From NCBI GenBank assembly GCA_905221605.1, contig CAJNDS010000224.1:1791559-1855558 (forward strand): a DNA stretch of 64,000 nucleotides, given 5' to 3'. Under the pieces are notes generated by a model. It was not told where the DNA came from. It made no database searches and was given only the letters and a program-made list of their open reading frames with translations. Origin of the DNA: Symbiodinium natans. Lineage: Eukaryota; Sar; Dinophyceae; Suessiales; Symbiodiniaceae. Below are positions 57,284 through 64,000 of this stretch, piece by piece (position 1 is the stretch's first letter; every line of letters begins with the position of its first letter). The position numbers were made by a program, and so were the translations under genes.

Positions 57284-59345
57284 GCCGGGGCAGGGGGAGG
57301 TTTAGGGTTTAGGGTTTAGGGTTTAGGGTTTAGGGTTTTGGGTTTTGGGTTTTGTGGTTAGGGTTTAGGGTTTGGGGTTTGGGGTTTGGGGCTTAGGGTC
57401 CTTTAGGGTTTAGGGTTCAGGGTTTAGGGTTTACAGGGGTTTAAGAGTTGAGTATGTTGATGTATCTGTTACTTTTGTGTGTGTGCAGAATTACTACACG
57501 TACCTTTCTTCGTTTCCTTGTGCGAACATACATTCGTGATGAGAATAGTTATCGCTGCTCGTATTGCTACATATTCTTACCTGAAAACTGATATTCCGTG
57601 TCGTTCCTTTTGGGGTCCGCTGTGTCCTTTTCTCATTCGTGAAGTATGCGATCAAGAAAGGAACTAGATTGGAGTCTGCAGGAGGTGCGCTACAACTCTT
57701 TGTCTTAGCATCAGTGTTTTCCGTTGATGTTTCTTTGTTGCCTTTTTGTGCGGTCTGGGGGAGTGGCTGGGCTTTTCCATGCAAGATGTCCTTCAGGCAC
57801 GTAGGTCCCCAAGCCGCAACCACATCCGAATCCCAAGGTCAGCAAAATAGCCCGAGAATTTTGTGTTACATGATCGTCCCCAACAAGCCTGTAATTAGAG
57901 CCTGTAGTGCCTATATGACTGTAGGACTCTAGGTCCAGAGTAGTGCAACATCGGCAAATCCATCAGGATAGCAACCTGCTCGCGCCGGCTGCTCAGTTCG
58001 GAGTTTGTCGTTCGGGCTTAGAGAGTGTTCAGGGCTCAGGGGCTTTAGAGCGGCTCATGACACAGCTCGAAACCTCATGTCATGTATTCAGGCCTTTTCT
58101 AAGCCCCAAAACCCGACAAGCAGAGACTTTCTGGGAGCCTTCGGGTTACCTTAGACTCCAAATGAGTAGGTACATATCCCCCTAAATGTAGGGTATACCC
58201 CCCCCCCCCCCCCGCAAAATAGCAGGTAAATGGGGCCCCAGCTAGGAGTTACCCAAACACCAACACACCAGAACCCGCAACCCGCACCCTTCGCCCAAAA
58301 CCCGTTAGGGCGGCCTTGGGGTTTAGGGCTTCTAACCCAGCTACCCAGTAAGGGTCTATTCCACGTCGAAGCGCGTTTGGGCTTTGGGGCTTTCCTGAAA
58401 TCTGCCCGAGTGTCCCTTCATGAGGGCACGGATAGGGGTTTTTCGGGCACACACCTTTTTTCAGGTAATCACTGGGGATCCCAACCCCGGTGCTGCAAGA
58501 GAACCCCGAAATAGGTATGCTGTGCAGCTGCTGTTTAGGGTTTAGGGTTTAGCCCTTAGGGTTTAGGGTTTAGGGATGAGGGTTTAGGGCTTCATGAGCT
58601 TCGGCTTTAGATTTTGCAGGTTTTGGGTGAGTCTGGGGGTACCTGGAGGAACCTACCATGAGGGTCCCCTTACGGCACTAACTAACTGTAGTTAGGGACA
58701 TCTGGCCTAGGTTGTGGTACCTTCTGGGCCGCCCTCCCATGCTCGTATTTGTCTAAAACACGCCAATTGTTAAGGTCCACTCCCTTGCATGAACGTAGCG
58801 CAGGCCGAAAAATCCTCGCCCTTACAGCAGAACTGGCACAACAAAACAGGGGAAGAGACCCTTTCCCCAAAAAAAACCTGCACTCCAGGGGCACAGGTCC
58901 TCCACCGGAACAAATTACTAGGTCATAGTTGGGTAACATTGTACATGTTAAGGGTACGTAAACCCAATAAGGAATATAAAGTTTTAATACTGCCCCAGCC
59001 ATGAACTAGATTAGTAGTATGTGTTCATTCCAGGGCGTTCAGTCCCCGCTAGCCAGGCCAGGACAAAACCACCTTTCAGTTCCCCATTGTGCTCCGTAGA
59101 GCTTGTACAGTCAAGAACGACACGCTATTATGCCAAGTCGCGCATGACCTACTGTGCTACCTCCAGGGTTTCGGAGTCGCAGGGATAGGTTTTTAGGGCT
59201 TAGGGCTTAGGGCTTAGGGTTTAGGGTAGGGTTTAGGGTTTAGGGTTTAGGGCTTAGGGCTTAGGGCTTAGGGTTTCTTAGGGTTTGGAGTTTTGAATTT
59301 TCAGATTCCCTGTGCAGAAACCGAGCGCCAGGTCCTGCTCATTAG

Positions 59346-59401
59346 GAATGCGGCTTGCTATTTGGGACATTGACGCCGAGGAGGAGCGACACTGCATGAA
59401 G
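59346..59401 (+). CDS. WD40-repeat protein, second exon
   Basis: After ATTAG|G the frame reads MRLAIWDIDAEEERHCMK: the final strand of a WD40 blade (LAIWDI matches the W-D core) and the following loop. The exon can end at AAG|GC (59401), or run about 12 nt further to a GT at 59409; the second choice would fit the phase of the exon near 62.15 kb. An inverted-repeat element containing a telomeric tract begins almost immediately (59420). Confidence 0.5.
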
Positions 59402-59419
59402 GCCCAGCTCACCAGTATT

Positions 59420-59583
59420 CTTACTTAGCCAACAGTTGAACTTTAAAGGGTTTAGGGTTTAGGGTTTAGGGTTTAGGGTTTAGGGTTTAGGGTTCAGCTG
59501 AACTTTGAACTTTTTTGGGTTTCCTTATGTAGTAGGATTGGTGAAGTTGAAGCTTCTTATTCCTTGGCTCTTGGCTCAGTAAG
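59420..59583. mobile_element. Family I element filled with TTTAGGG, next to a WD40 exon
   Basis: CTTACTTAGCCAACAGTTGAA at the left and TTGGCTCAGTAAG at the right. The tract is flanked by TGAACTTTAAA on one side and TGAACTTTGAA on the other, so about 11 bp were duplicated. The unfilled relative is at 55559-55655. Confidence 0.7.
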
Positions 59584-60054
59584 CTATTTGAGCTCCTGAA
59601 ATTTGGGGTTTGACGTGTATAGGGTTTCGGCTTTAGGGTTTAGGGTTTAGGGCTTTGGGCTGTTAGGCTTTAGGCTGTGGGGATCGGGGTCGTGGGGTTG
59701 AGTTATGTGGGGAGTCCCAGGCAACTCGGTGGAGATTTTGAGGCCGCAGTGCTTCACAAGGTCTTGTTTTTGCATGTGGCAGACCAGCATGCCGCAATAC
59801 ATCCAAGGACCGGAAGGGGAGCAAAAAAATGATCCCAAATCTTAAGTTGTTCCCCTGTCAAACCAGCGAACCCTCGACGTCGATCCCTAAACCCTAAACC
59901 CTTCTTTAGCTACAGTTTCGTAGCAACTGCCCCTAAATGTGTAGGTATAAGCCATCAAACTGTAGGGAGGGTCCCAGGTAAACCCTCTAGAAACCCTAAA
60001 CCCCCCTAAACCCCCTAACCCCCCCTCTCCCGGCCTCTCCCCCGACCTGAAGCC

Positions 60055-60145
60055 CTAAACCCTAAACCCTAAACCCTAAACCCTAAACCCTAAACCCTAA
60101 ACCCTAAACCCTAAACCCTAAACCCTAAACCCTAAACCCTAAACA
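60055..60145 (-). repeat. CCCTAAA array
   Basis: About 13 units, followed after 90 bp by a mixed TTTAGGG-type region (60229-60520) with TTAGGGGTT and CTTAGGG variants. Confidence 0.95.
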
Positions 60146-60888
60146 AGCAGGTGCCCGAGGTGCCATTGCTGATGGACTGGCCGGCTTCGGGAAACCAGGC
60201 CCATCTCAGAACGTTAAGAGAACCTAAGGTTTAGGTTTAGGGTTTAGGGTTTAGGGTTTAGGGTTTAGGCTTTAGGGTTTAGGGTTTAGGGTTCAGGGGT
60301 TAGGGTTTAGGGTTTAGGGTTTTGGGGGCTATTAGGGTTTGGGGCTTAGGTTTAGGTTTTAGGGTGTAGGGTTCAGGGGTTAGGGTTTATAGGGTTTAAG
60401 GGTTATTTGGGTTTGGGGCTTAGGTTTAGGTTTTAGGGTTTAGGGGTTAGGGTTTAGGGTTTGGGGGCTATTAGGGCTTGGGGCTTAGGGCTTAGGGCTT
60501 CGGGCTTAGGGCTCGGGGCTTAGTGGCGTGTAGGGTTGGGTATTGTATGGTTTTGATGCCTGGGGGTGGCGGGTATCCATTGGGCTACTTGGACTTCCCG
60601 CAGACAAAGTGGCATACTGGAGACTCTTCATGTGTGTGTGTGTGGTCTATACGGTCACCTGCCAGGGTGAAGAAACCCCCTTTAAATCCCCAGGATGCCC
60701 AGTAGTACCCTTATTCCCTTTTTGGGGGGGTTTAGGTTCCCTTACAAACCCCTTATAGCAAAAAAAGGGCACCCTTATTAAGCCTAGGTTTCTGGGCAGC
60801 CTAGAATCCTGTGACCCCAAAGCCCCTCAAGCCCCAAGGTCTCTCGTCTGGAAGAGCCGGCCAGGACCCTTCCCTGTCACCCTAACCC

Positions 60889-60986
60889 TAAGTGTCCATG
60901 TAGGGAATACTTGGGCCTTAAAGTACTTCCTATTCAGGGACTTTGGGGCCCAAGTATGTAATCATAAGGTACATGGACCCTTAGGG
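60889..60986. mobile_element. Family B MITE, no tract
   Basis: About 98 bp, arms GTCCATGTAGGG and AAGGTACATGGACCCTTA, loop ATTCAGGGACTTTGGGGCC. Confidence 0.8.
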
Positions 60987-61524
60987 TAAGCTCTATAAAG
61001 CCTTAACCCTCCGTGCGCGCTGGGAAGCCTAGAATCCCCTCGACAGCGGAAGCCGGGTCAGTCAAAGCGAAAACTGCTGAGAACCGGAGGTTCCAGACCT
61101 CACGTCGTACCTTGAAAATGAGACCCACGTTTCTGTATACAGTTACCTAGGTATAATTAAGTAGGTTGTCTGTGGTATTTACATAGTTTAGGGTTTAGTT
61201 TTTTGGGATCCAATCGCCGCGTGGCGAAAGGCGCCCGGGGCGACTCAGGGTGTTTGGATGCCGCGCGTCCGCGGGCTCTTCGGAGCGAAAGTTGAGACGA
61301 GACCCAAAGGGTCCTAAGTACCTACAGAGTATAGAAAGCATAGGGTATAGGGGTTTCTAGAATAGGAGTTACTCTTATGGGTTTGGGTAAGTGTCCCCCC
61401 CCATATAGGTACTTAGGACCTTCTTGGGAGAGCAGCCCGGCGGACGCGGGGAGCTGCCGTTGGGTTTCGTCGACCGCAGCCTTAAGAACCCCTCAGTGAG
61501 TGCAGGAATCTATGCAGTAACCTA

Positions 61525-61634
61525 CCCAAAGGATCCATGTACCGATATAGTATACACTTGGGCCCTAAAGCTACTCTATAGGAACCCCTAGAAGGCCCAA
61601 GTATATACTATTATAGGTACATGGATCCTTCGGG
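61525..61634. mobile_element. Family B MITE, no tract
   Basis: About 110 bp with arms CCCAAAGGATCCATGTACC and GGTACATGGATCCTTCGGG. A related but different palindrome is at 61303-61428. Confidence 0.8.
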
Positions 61635-62143
61635 CTACAACAAGCAGGCTTCGGGCTTGCTTAAGGAGTCACCCTAGAGCTGAAGCTTTTCTTCTTAGGC
61701 GCTTTTCTGGACAGGCTGCTTCGGTTGGCCCCGTGGTCCTTCAAGCTCCAAAACTAGGACCCAGAAGGGGCCCTTGTTCCTTCTTTTTTATATGGGTTCA
61801 GGTTCCCGTACAAGCCCCTTGAAACCAACAAGGGCACCCTGTTTCTTTCTGTATTGCCCTTATAAGGAAGATTCTCTTTTTTTGGGTGTTCTTAAGCAAT
61901 TAGTACAAAATGAGGTCATTGCCTTCCACCTTGGGGTCTACAAGTCTGGGGTTTTGAGGACGACCGCCATTGGTGTGACCCTCACAGCCTAACAAACAAC
62001 TTCCGATCCCAACTCAGCTTTCTTTCCGGAGAGTGATGCTTGTTGCTTGACTAAACCCTGAACCCAAAAACCTCTAAAATTCCGATATCGCCATGACTTT
62101 AGCAGCAAAACGCGCACGCACACGCAGTCACATACACACCAAG

Positions 62144-62220
62144 ACCGTACCTGGCGTCTTTGTGCTGCTGAGATCGCCTTTGCCACCACCAACGGTAGCA
62201 TCATGTTCTGGGACTACAAG
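62144..62220 (+). CDS. WD40-repeat protein, third exon
   Basis: The frame reads TWRLCAAEIAFATTNGSIMF, then WDYK, a complete end of a WD40 blade (hydrophobic strand, turn TTNGS, strand IMFWDY). The end at AAG|GCCT fits the GC-donor rule. The start is less sure: CCAAG|A lacks the usual G after AG. A D-family element begins about 30 bp downstream. Later exons were not identified apart from a weak candidate near 63.6 kb. Confidence 0.5.
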
Positions 62221-62251
62221 GCCTGCTTCTGAAAATCCCACTTGTCTCGGG

Positions 62252-62426
62252 CTCTGTAGCCCAGTGGTACCCTTTTGCACTTCTTGTGTTCGGGGCTCCC
62301 TATTCTTGAAGTAGCCCTAAACCCTAAACCCTAAACCCTAAACCCTAAACCCTAAACCCTAAACCCTAAACCCTAAACCCCCAAAAAGGCTACCCTTCTT
62401 ACAACACGGTTTTCTGGGCTACCAAG
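62252..62426. mobile_element. Family D MITE filled with CCCTAAA
   Basis: Left TGTAGCCCAGTGGTACCCTT, right GGTTTTCTGGGCTACCAAG. About 70 bp of CCCTAAA lies in the middle, between GTAGCCC and CCCCCAAAAAGG. Confidence 0.8.
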
Positions 62427-62750
62427 AGGGCCAGGTCTGGGTTGACCAGGAAGCCATGAAGCCATCTTGCCGGGAGCCAGAAGCTAGGCTGGTCGAGGGT
62501 TTAGGGTTTTAGGGTCTAGGAATTTTTGGGGTTTAGGGTTTAGGGTTTAGGGTTTAGGAATTCAGGGTTTAGGGTTTAGGGTTTGGGGTTATTCTAAGAC
62601 CCGACATAGGTCCTTATCCGGTTTAGGTTCCCTTAACAGCCCCTTGAAACCCGGAGAGGGCACCCTTTCATTCCTAAGCTACTCTGGGATCTTTGTGTTT
62701 GATCACCTCCTATTTGTTTATTGGTCCCAGCTCATTGGTTGTTGGTCATT

Positions 62751-62855
62751 TCCTCAGTAGCTGAGTGAGTACACTTTACACTTCTTGGGATACTATAACC
62801 CCCTATAGAACTGAAAGTGTACACTTTTTTGGGCTTATGAACTCAGCAACTAGGT
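62751..62855. mobile_element. Family F element
   Basis: Shares almost every base with 55941-56026 up to TTTTTTGGGC, after which that copy changes to TTTAGGG repeats while this one continues TTATGAACTCAGCAAC. Confidence 0.75.
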
Positions 62856-63183
62856 TTCACTGTTGTTGTCTCCCTTTCCCAGCACAGACTAGCCCATGCA
62901 CTCTGTTGAAGTGTAGGTTCGCTATTGGGCTTTAGGTTCTTTTACCGGGTGCAGGGTTTCCCACTTGGGTCATTTCCCCCTACAGTAGCGGTCACACAGA
63001 ATGTTGTAAGGGGTAGAAGAGCCCCTGACAGAGATCCCACTTGGAAGACCTCTTGACTTAGCAAGTAGGGTTAGTAAGTGGGATTAGGGGGAATCTTAGA
63101 GGGTTTCCGGGACACAAGGTAGACTCAGCAATTCAAATGAGCTTCCATGTAAGGGTTGTCGATAAAGGGTGGTATTTGCTACT

Positions 63184-63293
63184 CCCTAAAGGTCCATGTA
63201 CCTACATAGTATATACCTGGGCCCTAAAGCTACTGCATGGAACCCCTTGAAGGCCCAAGTACATGCTATATAGGTATATGGACCCTTTCAGGG
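63184..63293. mobile_element. Family B MITE, no tract
   Basis: Arms CCCTAAAGGTCCATGTACCT and AGGTATATGGACCCTTTCAGG. It is directly followed by a family C element (63296-63420). Confidence 0.8.
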
Positions 63294-63602
63294 CACTTAG
63301 GAACCCATTCATAAGTGTAGTTATAGCCCGCTGATAAGCCCTTACGTACCCTATCAGGGCTATAGTTGGGCTATAAGTGCAGTTATACTTGATTTGCTAA
63401 GTACCCTGAACCTCCAAGTAGGGTACCCTACACCTAGACCCTACGCCCTACCTCCTATACACCCTACACACCCCATGCACCCTAGAAACCCCAAACCCTA
63501 AAACCCTTGAACCCTCTATAGGAATGAATCTCCAAGCAACCCTGAACCCTAAACCCTAAACCCTAAACCCTAAAATCCTAAAAACCCTAAACCCTAAACC
63601 TC

Positions 63603-63690
63603 ATTCCGAGCGCATGGAGCGCCTTGGCTCGCCAGGGCAATCGGACCGCCAAGGCCTTCAGCGTACCCGAGAAGTCCGCCAAGGCGTGGT
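63603..63690 (+). CDS. Possible terminal exon of the WD40 gene (weak)
   Basis: A short GC-rich island between CCCTAAA and TTTAGGG arrays. One + frame reads NRTAKAFSVPEKSAKAW, which looks like ordinary protein, but a second frame is also open and no motif is recognised. It is linked to the WD40 exons only by position and strand. Confidence 0.25.
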
Positions 63691-64000
63691 TGTTTAGGGC
63701 TTAGGTTTAGGATTTAGGGTTAAGGGTTTAGGCCTTAGGTCATTGCCTACCTTGAGTATAACGTAACTAGTGGTGCTTCTTTGCGGGTATATAGGGCACT
63801 CGAATTAGGGACATGTGCATCATTTGTTGGAGCTGAAGCTGATGACGGATGTTTATTTATTGTCCTGCTCCCGGCCCCAATTCTGCATTAGCAGTTGCGT
63901 ATACAATCTACAACTCCCCTCTTGAGGATGCCACGCCAGGTCTGAGGTTTAGGCTTTCGGGTTTAGGGTTTAGGTTTTAGGTTTTAGGGTTTAGGGTTTC

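Overview
The window reads as nuclear DNA of a dinoflagellate. The signs are: TTTAGGG (Arabidopsis-type) repeats; genes cut into very short GC-rich exons; introns that start with GC or GA at least as often as GT; and 3' splice sites that are nearly always AG followed by an exonic G. The two best-resolved proteins also fit: a single-domain voltage-gated cation channel with an EF-hand tail, and a CRTISO-type carotenoid isomerase with a hydrophobic leader. I cannot name a species. No tRNA, rRNA, spliced-leader copy, CRISPR array or intact transposase gene was recognised.

Layout. Positions 1-22,665 hold no gene I can assign, only telomere-like arrays in both orientations, short palindromic elements (MITE-like) and microsatellites, with a few coding-like islands. 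Positions 26,030-43,276 (+) carry the last 18 exons of the channel; exons as short as 16 and 24 nt join in frame into 415 residues covering S1-S6, the pore and the EF-hand region. The N-terminus is missing; islands at 22.7 and 23.7 kb are candidates. Positions 43.3-50.3 kb hold repeats and unassigned coding-like islands. Positions 50,367-54,089 (+) carry a complete eight-exon, 624-residue carotenoid isomerase. From 57.2 kb onward, scattered + strand exons encode parts of a WD40 protein.

The main story is the introns. At least six of the 24 resolved introns are flanked by perfect 4-bp target-site duplications. In these, the intron is one duplication copy, which supplies the G[C/A] donor, plus an element whose last bases supply the AG acceptor. 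That is the structure expected of introners (DNA-transposon-derived introns). Related inverted-repeat elements lie throughout the window, and I group them below into about 15 families (A-S). A second layer is that 23 of 24 introns contain TTTAGGG/CCCTAAA tracts. For eight element families the window contains both copies with a telomeric tract inside and related copies without one. The tract often sits at a short telomere-like seed. One nest is four layers deep: a 631-bp element with perfect 30-bp inverted repeats and internal minisatellites lies in a telomeric tract, inside a palindromic MITE, inside a channel intron.

All joins were made by eye from reading frame, splice rule and family motifs. 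They have not been checked against transcripts.
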